Assembly: GCF_029016485.1 (NCBI RefSeq) | Contig: NZ_CP092107.1 | Coordinates: 1,798,001-1,862,000 of the forward strand | Length of the DNA: 64,000 nucleotides | DNA from: Vibrio sp. JC009 | GTDB taxonomy: Bacteria > Pseudomonadota > Gammaproteobacteria > Enterobacterales > Vibrionaceae | Direction of reading: 5' to 3' | Part shown: in pieces, positions 43,937 to 53,864 of the stretch | Layout of the letters: every line of letters begins with the position of its first letter | How positions within the stretch are numbered: the first letter of the stretch is position 1 | The notes under the pieces: generated by a model | Told to the model about the DNA's origin: nothing | Database searches by the model: none | The model's input: only the letters and a program-made list of their open reading frames with translations | Program-made: the position numbers and the translations under genes

Positions 43937-44762
43937 TGTTCAGTCCTCTAATATTTGTTCGGATCAGGCGGGCAAGTCCGCCTGTGTTGTTGTCTGTTTC
44001 ACATACGATGTCAGCGGCCTGCTTAACTTTGTCGTCGGCGTTTTGCATAGCAACGCCAAGACCGGCCAGCTGAATCATTGAAATATCGTTATGGTTGTCG
44101 CCCACAGCCATTACCTGCTCAGGCTTAAAACCGTTCTGGTCAAGGTACTCGGCAAGGCGTGTTCCTTTAGCGTTGCCTTTGTTGGCAAAGTCCACCCGGT
44201 TAGACCAGGAGCGCTCGCCGGAGAAGTTCTGTTTTACAAAGTCCAGTTCTTCAATCCGGGCAATGCTTTCAGGTTCGCCTTCGATAACAAATTTCCAGAT
44301 GTACTCCGCGTCGTTGATCTCCTTTTCAAAGCAGTCAATTTTGCGGATATCCGGTTTCTTTTCGCCTTCAAAGCCGCAGGCCCACTTTTCCAGAGCATGC
44401 ATATAGTCAATTGGCTGACTACGTGAATAGAGCATGCTGTGAGTGACATAAAGCACCGCTTTCATCTGATGCTCATTGGCTAACTCAAGGAATTTACGGG
44501 CGTTTTCTTTGGCGATTGAATTTTCAGAAAGTACCTTGTGATTGTGATAGTCATAAACATATGTACCGTTACAGCAGATTGCAGGGGTATCTAATCCAAG
44601 CTCTTCGTAATAGGGTTTGGCTGCCGTATGATGACGCCCTGTCACCAAAACCACATGGCACACTTCCTTAGCTTCACGAATGGCGGCTTTCACTTCCGGG
44701 TGAATGCCGTGTTCGCTGTTTAGTACTGTTCCATCTAAATCAAGAGCGAGAACCTGGTACAT
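43929..44762 (-). CDS. HAD-family phosphatase (YbhA-like) in the ula operon
   Basis: This 277-residue Cof-type HAD hydrolase has DLDGTVLNS (motif I), VTGRHH (motif II), KGNAKGTRLAEYL (motif III Lys) and GDNHNDISM (motif IV). The segment TPAICCNGTYVYDYHNHKVL matches E. coli YbhA (pyridoxal-phosphate phosphatase) closely. It overlaps ulaD and lies 11 bp behind ulaF, so it is a true operon member, which E. coli ula does not have. Its role may be to remove stalled sugar phosphates; that is inference. Confidence 0.82.
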   Translation of the reverse strand: MYQVLALDLDGTVLNSEHGIHPEVKAAIREAKEVCHVVLVTGRHHTAAKPYYEELGLDTPAICCNGTYVYDYHNHKVLSENSIAKENARKFLELANEHQMKAVLYVTHSMLYSRSQPIDYMHALEKWACGFEGEKKPDIRKIDCFEKEINDAEYIWKFVIEGEPESIARIEELDFVKQNFSGERSWSNRVDFANKGNAKGTRLAEYLDQNGFKPEQVMAVGDNHNDISMIQLAGLGVAMQNADDKVKQAADIVCETDNNTGGLARLIRTNIRGLNND

Positions 44763-44773
44763 ATGTTTCTCCT

Positions 44774-45466
44774 TTAGCGTTGGCCGTAATAAGCGTTGGC
44801 ACCGTGTTTGCGGTTGTAGTGCTTATCCGAGAGTTCCTGCATCAACTTGACGCCGCTGTTCAGCATTCTGGTGCCAAGTGCCATTACTGCGACTTCTTCC
44901 AGAACCACTGCGTTGTGCACGGCGTCTTTGCCGTTTTTGCCCCAGGAGAAAGGCGCGTGTCCCGCTACAACCACACCCGGAACTGCTTTAGGGTCGATGT
45001 CGCGGTTGTTGAATTCTTCGATAATCACCAGGCCGGTATTCTTTTCGTAGTCGCTGGCGATTTCATCTCGTGTCAGGTTACGGGTACAGGGAACATCACC
45101 GTAGAAGTAGTCCGCGTGTGTAGTACCAAGTGCCGGGATATCCAGCCCTGCCTGAGCCCAGGTTGTTGCGTTACGTGAGTGGGTATGAACCACGCCACCA
45201 ATGTTCGGGTATGCTTTATAAAGCTCTAAGTGTGTCGGCGTGTCGCTTGAAGGGTTCATTTCGCCCTCGATACGGTTGCCTTCTAAGTCAATCACCACGA
45301 TGTCGTCGACTTTCATTTCGTCGTATTCAACACCGGAAGGTTTGATTGCAATAACACCAAGTTCACGGTCAATTTCAGAAACATTACCCCAGGTGAATGT
45401 CACCAGACCGTGTTTAGGTAACTGCAGGTTTGCATCTAATACGCGTTGTTTCAGTGCCTGATACAT
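44774..45466 (-). CDS. ulaF: L-ribulose-5-phosphate 4-epimerase UlaF
   Basis: UlaF converts L-ribulose 5-phosphate to D-xylulose 5-phosphate, the end of the ascorbate route. The 230-residue class II aldolase-fold protein has [34 protein letters not shown] and the metal-site [14 protein letters not shown] (two His) with a third His in AGHAPFSWG. The paralog AraD has the same motifs; the operon decides for UlaF. It lies 17 bp behind ulaC. Confidence 0.9.
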   Translation of the reverse strand: MYQALKQRVLDANLQLPKHGLVTFTWGNVSEIDRELGVIAIKPSGVEYDEMKVDDIVVIDLEGNRIEGEMNPSSDTPTHLELYKAYPNIGGVVHTHSRNATTWAQAGLDIPALGTTHADYFYGDVPCTRNLTRDEIASDYEKNTGLVIIEEFNNRDIDPKAVPGVVVAGHAPFSWGKNGKDAVHNAVVLEEVAVMALGTRMLNSGVKLMQELSDKHYNRKHGANAYYGQR

Positions 45467-45483
45467 AATCTTCTCAATGCCTC

Positions 45484-45954
45484 TTATGCAGGTTCTGCCA
45501 GTGCTTCGTCGATAACGGCGAAAACGTCTTCGTTTGTTTTACAAGCCAGTAGCTTTTCAACGTCTACACCGGTTTCGCTGTCTTCGTCGTCCAGTACCTG
45601 AGTCACTTCCATCAGGCCTTCCATATGTTCATCTGAAGAGCTGCCTGCCAGAGTCACCATGACTTTTACCACTTCGCCTTCAATTTCAATTGGGTTTGCC
45701 AGAGTCACCAGTGCAAAAGCTGTGCGGTTTACGCCGTCTTCAGGGCGGGCGTGTGGCATAGCGAAATCAGGCGCGATGCAGATGTAAGGGCCCAGTTTTT
45801 CAATGCTGCTGATGATGGCTTCGTGGTAGCTTGGCTCTACTGCGCCGGATGCAATCAGCATATCTGTGCCGACTTTGATAGCGTCACGCCATTCTGTGGC
45901 TTCTACGTTTAGCTTGATTGAGTTGTTGTCGATAAGTGATTGTTTAAAACCCAT
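45484..45954 (-). CDS. ulaC: Ascorbate PTS EIIA component UlaC
   Basis: The 156-residue EIIA protein belongs to the mannitol-fructose-type PTS EIIA fold used by the ascorbate system. The phosphorylated His is in [15 protein letters not shown]. It accepts phosphate from HPr and passes it to the EIIB cysteine of the UlaAB fusion, encoded 79 bp upstream across a strong hairpin. Confidence 0.9.
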   Translation of the reverse strand: MGFKQSLIDNNSIKLNVEATEWRDAIKVGTDMLIASGAVEPSYHEAIISSIEKLGPYICIAPDFAMPHARPEDGVNRTAFALVTLANPIEIEGEVVKVMVTLAGSSSDEHMEGLMEVTQVLDDEDSETGVDVEKLLACKTNEDVFAVIDEALAEPA

Positions 45955-45973
45955 GATGGTGTCTCCAGTGAGG

Positions 45974-46001
45974 CCGGTTGCCAGGGCTCGCTGGCAACCG
46001 G
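45974..46001. other. Strong hairpin between ulaAB and ulaC
   Basis: A perfect 11-bp stem CCGGTTGCCAG / CTGGCAACCGG with a 6-nt loop and no T run. In the transcript it could protect the ulaAB 3' end from decay or set the ratio to downstream genes. Confidence 0.7.
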
Positions 46002-46033
46002 GTGTTTCTTATAGTAAGTAGTGAGGTAGGGGG

Positions 46034-47803
46034 TTATGCTTTCTGAGCGGCGAAGTTCTGTTCGATTAGCTCAACCAGCTCGTCACCGAAAGAGTTAGGG
46101 TTAAGCATGTTCTGTACACCCAGGATGTACTTGCCTTCGCCTACTTCCATCTCACTTGAAAGGTGCTTTGATGACACTATGATGTCTGTGTTCGCCAGCT
46201 TTGACTTATAGTCAGATACTGCGCATGAGTCCATTACGTGCGGAATACCTTTCTTCTCAAGATATTTACCGATCTTCATCTTCATCATCATTGATGAACC
46301 CTGACCGTTACCGCATACCGCAAGGATGCTTACAGGGCGAACACCGTCTGTTGCTTCAAGTACCTGCTGTACTGCTGCTGCAACTTCTGGCTCTTCAGAC
46401 TCAAGGTCACCGCCTTGTGCTTCTGCATCTTCTTCAGCGCGTAGCTGCTTAGAAGCGAAGAACATGTAAACGCCTGCCAGTGCAACCAGTACCCAGAAGA
46501 AGGCTTTAGATGCTGTGATACCTGCGAAGATTGGTGGGAAGATAAGCGCCCAGTCAGCCATACCCATCCAGCCGTTGAATGAAACGCCCTGGTCAGCGAT
46601 TAGCTGGATAGCCCATGCAGAACCAACCACTTCGATAATACCCATCACGAAACAGATCTTCATAACCGCTTTCCAGCCGCCGAAGTGGTTCGCGAATACA
46701 CCGATAGTGGCGTTCGAGAAGAACATTGGGATAAAGCCAGGGATAATCATGATTGGTGAATCAGCAAGAAGAAGTGCACCAACTGCCACGAACTGACCGA
46801 TTGCACCCCACATGAAGCCGAATACCATTGCGTTTGGAGAGAATGCGTAGATAGCCGCACAGTCAATCGCAAGAACCGCGTTAGGGATTACACGCTCAGA
46901 GATACCTTTAAATGCCTCTGAAAGTTCAGCAACGAACATACGTACACCGGCAACGATTACCTGAATAGCTACCGCAAACTTAAGGCCTGTTTCAAGGATG
47001 TAGATAGTCCAGTGTGTTTTGCCAGCCATTGACTGAAGGTTATCAAGGCCGAAAGAAAGCAGGATGATACCGAAGAACACTGTCATCACGATTGCTGTTG
47101 CAGCGATTGAGTCGTGGAAGATGTGCAGCCATTTAGGCAGTTCGATATGGTCAACGCTGTCGTTCTTGTCACCCAGTTTTGGAGCAACTTTCGTTGCAAT
47201 CCATGAAGCAACCTGCTGCTGGTGACCGATAGAGAAGCCAGCGCCGCCAGTTACTTCCTGAGTTGGCTTGAACATGATGTTAGAAGAGATACCCCAGTAC
47301 AGAGCCATCAGAACAGCTGAGTAAAGGATGGTTTCCCACATTGACGCGCCAAGTATAAAGTAGAATACCGCTACAAGACCCGCCTGCTGGAACATGATGT
47401 GACCAGTCAGCATGATAGTACGGATACCTGTAACGCGGCGGAATAGTACCAACAGAATGTTAATACCCAACGCAATCAGTACGGCGTAACCTACCCAAGA
47501 GTACATGTCGCCCATGTTTTCCATGGTTGCCATCATTGTTGTGTATGGATCAATGACCGAACCAGTCAGGCCGTGGAATTCGGAAAGTTTTTCAATAACA
47601 GGTTTGAATCCCTTAACCAGAGTACCTGCACCTACTTGTACAAGCATGAAACCAACGATGGTTTTGATTGTACCTTTGATGATTGTTGTTGGATCTCGTC
47701 TTAGCAGCCAGTAACCGATTAGTGTTACCAAACCAAGTAGCAACGGTGCTTTCGTCATTACCTGGCTGTAAAAAATATAGAATACGTCGTATAGGAACTC
47801 CAT
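46034..47803 (-). CDS. ulaA: Ascorbate PTS EIIC-EIIB fusion (UlaA-UlaB)
   Basis: Residues ~1-460 form the EIIC membrane channel (UlaA/SgaT fold, about eleven helices; signatures [31 protein letters not shown]), and residues ~490-589 are the EIIB domain with the phospho-cysteine in [18 protein letters not shown]. In E. coli these are separate genes (ulaA, ulaB); here they are fused through an acidic linker ([19 protein letters not shown]). It takes up L-ascorbate with phosphorylation to ascorbate 6-phosphate. It is the first gene of the leftward ula operon. Confidence 0.92.
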   Translation of the reverse strand: MEFLYDVFYIFYSQVMTKAPLLLGLVTLIGYWLLRRDPTTIIKGTIKTIVGFMLVQVGAGTLVKGFKPVIEKLSEFHGLTGSVIDPYTTMMATMENMGDMYSWVGYAVLIALGINILLVLFRRVTGIRTIMLTGHIMFQQAGLVAVFYFILGASMWETILYSAVLMALYWGISSNIMFKPTQEVTGGAGFSIGHQQQVASWIATKVAPKLGDKNDSVDHIELPKWLHIFHDSIAATAIVMTVFFGIILLSFGLDNLQSMAGKTHWTIYILETGLKFAVAIQVIVAGVRMFVAELSEAFKGISERVIPNAVLAIDCAAIYAFSPNAMVFGFMWGAIGQFVAVGALLLADSPIMIIPGFIPMFFSNATIGVFANHFGGWKAVMKICFVMGIIEVVGSAWAIQLIADQGVSFNGWMGMADWALIFPPIFAGITASKAFFWVLVALAGVYMFFASKQLRAEEDAEAQGGDLESEEPEVAAAVQQVLEATDGVRPVSILAVCGNGQGSSMMMKMKIGKYLEKKGIPHVMDSCAVSDYKSKLANTDIIVSSKHLSSEMEVGEGKYILGVQNMLNPNSFGDELVELIEQNFAAQKA

Positions 47804-48191
47804 ATTTCTACCCCTTATCTTTATTTATCTAATGTGTAGGACAGAGTTAACTGTTGTTGTTTAACTCAGGCTCGTTTTTGCTCACGAACACACAATACCA
47901 ATCATTTATAATCAATCAATGCTCATGTGTGATTATTTGTGATTCTGATCAAGGGGGCGCACAAATGAGTGGTTGAAATGTTAATAAGATCAAAAAAAAG
48001 CCCTAAAAATAATCATGTTATTTATAAATGTCATATAAAACAGGCGGTTATGTGTTTTTGTTGCGTGAGTTCAAAGTTTTTGATTACCTGGCTTTGACAT
48101 GATTACTTATGAATAATAGAATCATTGCAAATCATTAAGAATCATTTTAAGTCACTTGATGACGAGATGGTGATGATAAGTTGGTAGCGAT
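47804..48191. promoter_or_regulatory. Divergent ula control region
   Basis: This 388-bp region separates the ulaAB operon from ulaR-ulaG. ATCATT recurs with exact 10-bp spacing at 48121, 48131 and 48141, so three copies lie on one face of the helix; further AATCAT/TGATT copies are at 47900-47945. UlaR operators are inferred. TTTGTGATTCTGATCAAG (~47937) resembles a CRP half-to-full site, as expected for a catabolite-controlled operon, but its second half is poor. Confidence 0.5.
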
Positions 48192-48950
48192 ATGAACGAA
48201 CTTCAGCGACATAATGGCATTCTTTCACTGCTTGATGAGCAACAAACCATCAAGGTGAGCACGATTATTGAAAACTTTAATGTTTCTCCTGCGACAGCCC
48301 GTCGCGATCTGACCAAGTTGGATGAGCTGGGGAAACTGAAGAAGATAAGAAATGGTGCAGAAAGAATAGTGGCCCGTAATAAGAAGATCTGGTCACCGCT
48401 GAATGTCGATAACACTGAAAATTATGGTGAAAAAGCATCCATCGCTTCCCGAGCTGCCGATTTGTGCGGTAAAGGAGACAGCGTTGTTATCAACTGCGGC
48501 TCAACGGCTTTTATTCTTGGTCAGGAGCTTTGCGGTGAAGACATCAAAATCATCACAAACTATTTTCCGTTAGCAAGTTTCTTAATTGAACAGGACCACG
48601 AGGGCGTAATTATCACTGGTGGTCAGTACAACAAATCTAAAAATATCTTCCTAAACCCGACTCCTGAACTTTCAGGAACGTACGCTGGACACTGGATGTT
48701 TACCAGTGGCAAAGGCCTCACCGGACAGGGCCTTTATAAAACAGATATGCTCACGGCGGTCGTGGAACAACAGATGTTGGAGCAGGTAGGTAAGTTGGTT
48801 GTGGTGGTAGACAGTTCAAAGGTAGGTCAGCGTTCGGGAATGCTGTTCTGTCCTTCAGCCAAGATAGATATCGTAATTACAGGCAAAGATGCTGATGCTG
48901 TGGTAGTGGAAGCGCTCAGAGAGCAGAGCATCGACGTTATTCTGGTTTAA
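48192..48950 (+). CDS. ulaR: DeoR-family ascorbate regulator UlaR
   Basis: The 252-residue protein has a DeoR helix-turn-helix (IENFNVSPATARRDLTKLDE) and a sugar-phosphate-sensing domain with INCGSTAFILGQEL, ITGGQYNKSKNIFLNP and VDSSKVGQRSGMLF. E. coli UlaR represses the ula operons until ascorbate 6-phosphate binds. The gene is divergent from ulaAB and 19 bp before ulaG, the usual regulatory layout. Confidence 0.9.
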   Translation: MNELQRHNGILSLLDEQQTIKVSTIIENFNVSPATARRDLTKLDELGKLKKIRNGAERIVARNKKIWSPLNVDNTENYGEKASIASRAADLCGKGDSVVINCGSTAFILGQELCGEDIKIITNYFPLASFLIEQDHEGVIITGGQYNKSKNIFLNPTPELSGTYAGHWMFTSGKGLTGQGLYKTDMLTAVVEQQMLEQVGKLVVVVDSSKVGQRSGMLFCPSAKIDIVITGKDADAVVVEALREQSIDVILV

Positions 48951-48969
48951 TAATTAAATAGGTACGAAA

Positions 48970-50037
48970 ATGAGCAAAGTAAACGAAATCACACGCGAGT
49001 CATGGATCCTGAACACTTTCCCAGAGTGGGGCACATGGCTGAACGAAGAAATTGAGAAAACAGAAGTTCAACCTAATACATTCTCAATGTGGTGGTTAGG
49101 TTGTACTGGTGTTTGGCTGAAAACTGAAGGCGGCACAAACATTTCTATGGACTTCTGGTGTGGTACCGGTAAGAAAACTCAGGCTAACGCATTTATGAAA
49201 AACCAGCACCAGATGATGCGTATGGGCGGTGTTCGTGAACTTCAGCCAAACCTTCGTACTGCTATTTTCCCAATGGACCCGTTTGCAATTAAAGAAATCG
49301 ATGCCGTTCTTGCTTCTCACGACCACGCTGACCATATCGACGTTAACGTTGCGGCTGCGGTTATGCAAAACTGTGGTGAGCACGTTAAGTTCATCGGTCC
49401 ACAAGCTTGTGTGAAGCTATGGATGGAGTGGGGCGTGCCTGAAGAGCGTTGCGTTGTTGCTAAAGTTGGTGATGAGATCCAGGTGGGTGATGCACTGATT
49501 AAAGTACTGGATTCATTTGACCGTACTGCGCTTGTGACTCTTCCTGAAGGTACCTCTTCTTACGACAAAGATATCCTTGATGGCATGGATGACCGCGCGG
49601 TTAACTACCTAATCGAGACGACCGGTGGCTCTCTGTACCACTCAGGTGACTCTCACTACTCGAACTACTACGCGAAGCACGGTAATGATTATAAGATCGA
49701 CGTAGCTCTGCTTTCTTACGGTGAAAACCCACGTGGTGTAACAGATAAGATGACGGCTTCTGATATCCTGCGTGCGGGTGAGTCTTTAGATTGTGAAGTG
49801 GTAATGCCTTTCCACCACGATATCTGGGCGAACTTCCAGAATGATCCTCGCGAAATCGAAGTACTTTGGAACATGAAGAAAGACCGTCTTCAGTACAAGT
49901 TCGCACCATTCTTCTGGCAGGTAGGTGGTAAGTACACTTACCCAACAGATAAAGGCCGTATGCACTACCAGCATTTCCGTGGTTTCCGTGATATTTACAC
50001 TGATGAGCCGGAACTGCCGTACAAAGCGTTTTTATAA
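48970..50037 (+). CDS. ulaG: L-ascorbate-6-phosphate lactonase UlaG
   Basis: UlaG opens the lactone ring of ascorbate 6-phosphate to 3-keto-L-gulonate 6-phosphate. The 355-residue protein is a metallo-beta-lactamase-fold hydrolase with the metal motif [10 protein letters not shown], a later GDSHYSNYY Asp and PFHHDIW His. Length and start ([20 protein letters not shown]) match E. coli UlaG (354). Codon use is strongly biased to preferred codons, suggesting high expression. It forms a two-gene operon with ulaR; the stop codon is overlapped by a heptad-repeat array. Confidence 0.95.
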   Translation: MSKVNEITRESWILNTFPEWGTWLNEEIEKTEVQPNTFSMWWLGCTGVWLKTEGGTNISMDFWCGTGKKTQANAFMKNQHQMMRMGGVRELQPNLRTAIFPMDPFAIKEIDAVLASHDHADHIDVNVAAAVMQNCGEHVKFIGPQACVKLWMEWGVPEERCVVAKVGDEIQVGDALIKVLDSFDRTALVTLPEGTSSYDKDILDGMDDRAVNYLIETTGGSLYHSGDSHYSNYYAKHGNDYKIDVALLSYGENPRGVTDKMTASDILRAGESLDCEVVMPFHHDIWANFQNDPREIEVLWNMKKDRLQYKFAPFFWQVGGKYTYPTDKGRMHYQHFRGFRDIYTDEPELPYKAFL

Positions 50038-50070
50038 GCTTTCAGCTGTTAGTTGTCAGCTATCAGAGAG
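50036..50070. repeat. Degenerate heptad array at the ulaG end
   Basis: Five 7-bp units can be read: AAGCTTT, CAGCTGT, TAGTTGT, CAGCTAT, CAGAGAG. They share the (A/T)CAGC(T/C)N pattern of the arrays at 56784, 60418, 61824 and 63448. Confidence 0.55.
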
Positions 50071-50100
50071 GGAGGCCGAATGGCCTCCTTTCTATTTTTT
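50069..50100 (+). terminator. Terminator of ulaRG
   Basis: Stem GGAGGCC / GGCCTCC with a 4-nt loop, followed by TTTCTATTTTTT. Confidence 0.85.
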
Positions 50101-50102
50101 GG

Positions 50103-52340
50103 TTACTTGGCAGGTCTTGTAAACCATGGGGAACGAGCGTCGGTCTCGTTAAATAGCTCGTATTTTCTGTATAGCATCTGCCCACCATCTCTGGTCAGTG
50201 GCTGCCAGATAAATCCGGCTCTGCTTCTGCTTGGTTTAACAGTAAGAATATCCAGAGGAAAGGAGATATAGAAGCCCTTGGTAAAGCTGCCTTCTCCGTA
50301 TTCATCAGCTGTTAGATTTGAAAAGCTGGCATAGGCTCCTGTAATGACACCCGAGTCAAACTGTTTGGAAAAGTCCATTCTTACACCTTTGTCCTGACCC
50401 AAAAACTGGCCCATACTCAGCTTTAAACGGGTATCCTTCAGTAGTTCATACTCTGGTGTATAGTAAAGATTCAGGAAGCCAGTTTTACCTTTCACCAGGA
50501 CATGCGCGGCACATTGAGGTGTATATACCCCACTTGCACAGTTGCCATATTCAAAGTATTCATCGGAATAAACGGACAGCCAATTATCAGGGTCTCGCTG
50601 AGAAACATAGTTGGCATCGATACTTACGGCCCAGCTACTATCTTTGGGGCGGTACAACACTTCACCACCGACACCGGCAAACATACTTTCCAGATAGCCA
50701 CCGTAACCCTGATAATAGATACTATCGGACAGCTGATCCAGCCAGGTTAGCTGAAGGTTATTCATCCTTACCGGGTTGTCGTGTACGTAATAGCGGAATA
50801 GTGTCCTTACCCTTGGTGTTGAAGAGCTGGCAATTTGCCCCGCATCATTGATGGTATAATTGAATTTGTCATAGTTATCAGCGAGGTTTACATAAAGAGA
50901 ACCACTTAATTCCAGGTTATTTGTGAGTTTATAGCTAGCACTGCCCGTTACACCAAGAGCATAAAAATAGAAGGTTTCGGCGCTGCCAAGACTCTGAGTC
51001 AGAGTAGGCTCGATACCGTAATCAAGCGCTTCAACAGAGTCTGAAAGAAGTTCACTTCTCCGACTTTCTTTTGACTGAGAAGTTTGAGATACACTGTCTA
51101 ACTTGGCATCATCCAGCTTTGCACCCAGATAACCATTGTTGGCATAATCGTCGAAAGCATCAGCATCATAGCTGGTTTTTCTAAGATCCATACTATGGTT
51201 CGTTTCTACAAACGTGTAAGTTTTAATATCTTTCGTTCTGTTTTGGGAAAGAATTAATGCAGCGCGTTCGTGTGCAGAATCCAGTTTTCGATATTTGGTA
51301 GGTTCACCCCTGACGGTAATGGTGTCACCCTCTACAGATATCTGGGTTTGTTCGAAACCAGCATTACTGGCCAGCAGTTCTGAAATTTTATCCCAATCAG
51401 GATTTTCTGCATTTGATCCCGGCGCATAGGCTGGCTTAGGTGTGTCACGCCATGGCTGAGATAACTCATTAAAGTTGGTCTTAGCTGTTACGCCGAAGGT
51501 TACAGTATCGCCTCTTTCGTAACTTAGCCTGATATCAGCCCAGTAGGACGGACTGTACACCAGGCCAAAGTTCCATGGAGTATGCTGGGTCATGTCGACA
51601 GCACCCTCTGCAACAGGATAGTCGTTGCTATAGTCGTTACCTTCGTACTCAACTTTAATGCGAAGAGGCTCGTATGGTGTTTGATATTCAACCCCTCCAA
51701 AGATAGCAGCAGGGCCTCTAAACCAGCGTTCAAAATCAACGGAGCCACCACTGCCTTTGAAACTGCTGTCTCTGGAGCAAAAACCTTCACTAAGCTCACA
51801 TAAAGGGCTTGAAATATCTCCTCTCTGGCCCAGATAGCCCCAGCCCATTCCTAAAGTAAAGTCAAGGTTACCATAGCGCTTAGTTGCTGCGATGTATTCA
51901 CCATCAAACAGGCCTGTGCCACCAAAGTCTCTGACACCGACAGAGGTTTCAGGAAGCCAGTCGCTCTCTTCCCAAAGTCGGATTTTAAAGTCAATCCCCT
52001 TATCGGTGTATTCTGTATCGCCACTGAACCCTGCATCACTGCTATAAAGCAAATCCTGCACCATGGTGTAGCGGATTGTAGTTTCAAACCAGGAAAGTAA
52101 CTGAAGTGAAACAGAAGCGTGATGATATTCGTTATTAACGGTGACACCAAAGTTAAATTCTCCTTCAGGAGCCATTCTCCCTGATGGAGCCTGCATTAAG
52201 CCTACACCACCAAAGTCTGACTGTGATACTTCGAGAGTTGGTTCTTTGAATACATCAGCATTTACCGATAGTGATAAAGGTATGGTACTGAAAAGTGTGG
52301 CGTTAATAGCCTGAGATAATATGGAAGACTTATACTTCAT
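50103..52340 (-). CDS. yjbH: Exopolysaccharide outer-membrane protein YjbH
   Basis: The 745-residue YjbH-family protein (WbfB in V. cholerae O139) has a signal peptide (ending SLSVNADVF) and a beta-strand-rich body with many alternating aromatic-ended strands (WFETTIRYTMVQDLL, FTLGMGWGYLGQRGD, GFYISFPLDIL), fitting an outer-membrane porin-like protein for polysaccharide. It is the last gene of yjbEFGH and shares its first base(s) with the end of yjbG. In E. coli the operon is linked to exopolysaccharide production and stress. Confidence 0.88.
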   Translation of the reverse strand: MKYKSSILSQAINATLFSTIPLSLSVNADVFKEPTLEVSQSDFGGVGLMQAPSGRMAPEGEFNFGVTVNNEYHHASVSLQLLSWFETTIRYTMVQDLLYSSDAGFSGDTEYTDKGIDFKIRLWEESDWLPETSVGVRDFGGTGLFDGEYIAATKRYGNLDFTLGMGWGYLGQRGDISSPLCELSEGFCSRDSSFKGSGGSVDFERWFRGPAAIFGGVEYQTPYEPLRIKVEYEGNDYSNDYPVAEGAVDMTQHTPWNFGLVYSPSYWADIRLSYERGDTVTFGVTAKTNFNELSQPWRDTPKPAYAPGSNAENPDWDKISELLASNAGFEQTQISVEGDTITVRGEPTKYRKLDSAHERAALILSQNRTKDIKTYTFVETNHSMDLRKTSYDADAFDDYANNGYLGAKLDDAKLDSVSQTSQSKESRRSELLSDSVEALDYGIEPTLTQSLGSAETFYFYALGVTGSASYKLTNNLELSGSLYVNLADNYDKFNYTINDAGQIASSSTPRVRTLFRYYVHDNPVRMNNLQLTWLDQLSDSIYYQGYGGYLESMFAGVGGEVLYRPKDSSWAVSIDANYVSQRDPDNWLSVYSDEYFEYGNCASGVYTPQCAAHVLVKGKTGFLNLYYTPEYELLKDTRLKLSMGQFLGQDKGVRMDFSKQFDSGVITGAYASFSNLTADEYGEGSFTKGFYISFPLDILTVKPSRSRAGFIWQPLTRDGGQMLYRKYELFNETDARSPWFTRPAK

Positions 52341-53107
52341 TACTGCTGGCTTCCTTGTGTTGGCGGTTCCATATAACGTAATAATTCTGCTATCTCTCGG
52401 TTAAGCCCGGACATGCGCTCAGGGAGATCTTCAAACCCTATGTAAAGAAGTGCCCCCGGAGCTAAGAATACAGTCTGGTTTTTCCAGTAACTGTCACTGA
52501 TTACTGATAAAGCTCCGTCTGGTTGTATGATGAAAATACTTTTATCATTGCTGTTCTGGGGCAGGGAAGCTTGCTCTATGTAGGTATTCAGTGGTTGGTG
52601 GCCTTTTAATTTAAACGCAGCTAGCGATGTGGTCGTACCCACAACAAATATATTGTTGGTACGAGGTGGGGAAATAAGCGAATAGACGCCCTCAAGTACA
52701 GGGTTTAATGATAATTTGAGCCTAATAAGGTCATTGTCCAGAGGAATAAAGTGACGATAACCGAATTTTGCTTTATTAAGCAGATCACTCAGAAGGTCAG
52801 CTTTGAAAGTTGATCCGGTATGATATCTGGAGAGGTAGTTAAGTTTTTCCAGAACCTTTTTTTTCATTACTTCAATTTGGCTGTTTTTAGCCGGCTCGAT
52901 TAACTGTGCTCCAAGCCAGTATGGCGCCGTGAGTTTGTTTTTATATATATAGGCATTGGTTTCACTTAAAACCTGAGAAAGTCTGACAGGCTCTTTGTAT
53001 ACGAGAGTCGCAGAATAACTGGGAAGCGATATTTTAGCTTCTGATGCAGAAGCTAAAACTGAAAAAGCAGAAGACAGAACGAACAGAATTCTAAATACAA
53101 GGCTCAT
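52340..53107 (-). CDS. yjbG: Capsule/exopolysaccharide protein YjbG (GfcC-like)
   Basis: The 255-residue periplasmic protein has a signal peptide (MSLVFRILFVLSSAFSVLAS) and the YjbG/GfcC pattern: RLSQVLSETNAYIYKNKLTA near the start and a C-terminal PDGALSVISDSYWKNQTVFL region with beta-grasp elements. It is WbfC in O139 naming. E. coli GfcC is a periplasmic group 4 capsule protein without enzymatic activity known. It lies 3 bp after yjbF. Confidence 0.85.
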   Translation of the reverse strand: MSLVFRILFVLSSAFSVLASASEAKISLPSYSATLVYKEPVRLSQVLSETNAYIYKNKLTAPYWLGAQLIEPAKNSQIEVMKKKVLEKLNYLSRYHTGSTFKADLLSDLLNKAKFGYRHFIPLDNDLIRLKLSLNPVLEGVYSLISPPRTNNIFVVGTTTSLAAFKLKGHQPLNTYIEQASLPQNSNDKSIFIIQPDGALSVISDSYWKNQTVFLAPGALLYIGFEDLPERMSGLNREIAELLRYMEPPTQGSQQ

Positions 53108-53110
53108 AAA

Positions 53111-53800
53111 TTACCCATTAAAATGTTTTACAATGGTCATTGCTACTTCAGGCATTTCAGGTCCTATGCTCTGAATGGATTTAACTACTCTATGGGTGCT
53201 TTTATCCAGCCAGAAGTGGTTAGTGATTGTTCTATTTAGGCTGGGAAAGTGCACAGTTTCCTGATAGTACTGAGTGGTTTTTTCCCACGTTGTAGCCGCA
53301 ATAGTTTCATCATTCATATAACGCCACTGTATTTCTGCTGTATATCCATAACGATATTCAGGTTGCCAGTCATACTTTGCCTGCCAGTAATGAGCTTTTG
53401 GTTTTTCACCCTGAATGGATAGCGGATCCAAATGTTTAGAGGGCGTTATACCCACTAAGTTATCTATGGGTAATCGAAGAGTTTTAATCAGACGACCATT
53501 TTCAGTCACAAGCATTCCAAAGTCAGAACTAACCCACTTAAGTTGAGTGTGGTTCGGGGCTTTAAGTGATGGTTCGGCAAGCCCTAAGACAATAAAAACT
53601 TCAGCACCATCGTCTATTCGTACATTGGTGCTTGCATAGGGGAGCTTATTTATATCTTCAGCAGACATATTGGCATCTTCAAAGCCAAATACCCCCTCTT
53701 TTAGGGTTGCGTTAAAGTCTTGATAGTTCTGAGTGCAGGCAATGAGACACAGGCTAACAAAACCTGCGAACACATTTTTTGTCCTTTTGAGATTTTTCAT
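53111..53800 (-). CDS. yjbF: Exopolysaccharide lipoprotein YjbF (GfcB-like)
   Basis: About 229 residues from ATG 53800 (MKNLKRTKNVFAGFVSLCL). The lipobox SLCLIACTQ shows an outer-membrane lipoprotein. The family pattern includes DINKLPYASTNVRIDDGAE and YRYGYTAEIQWRYM. A frame open to 53950 runs back through the terminator and yjbE and is not the start. It corresponds to WbfD in O139 and to GfcB in group 4 capsule clusters. Confidence 0.85.
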   Translation of the reverse strand: MKNLKRTKNVFAGFVSLCLIACTQNYQDFNATLKEGVFGFEDANMSAEDINKLPYASTNVRIDDGAEVFIVLGLAEPSLKAPNHTQLKWVSSDFGMLVTENGRLIKTLRLPIDNLVGITPSKHLDPLSIQGEKPKAHYWQAKYDWQPEYRYGYTAEIQWRYMNDETIAATTWEKTTQYYQETVHFPSLNRTITNHFWLDKSTHRVVKSIQSIGPEMPEVAMTIVKHFNG

Positions 53801-53813
53801 GTTTTTTCTTTGG

Positions 53814-53846
53814 TAAAAAAAAGCCATCAATGTTTGATGGCTTTTA
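53814..53846 (-). terminator. Hairpin-T attenuator between yjbE and yjbF
   Basis: Stem AAGCCATCAA / TTGATGGCTT with a 3-nt loop, followed by seven or more T on the minus strand, lies about 20 bp past yjbE. Reading past it would be needed for yjbFGH, so yjbE should be made in excess. Confidence 0.8.
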
Positions 53847-53864
53847 GATTTGCTTGTTACTAGC

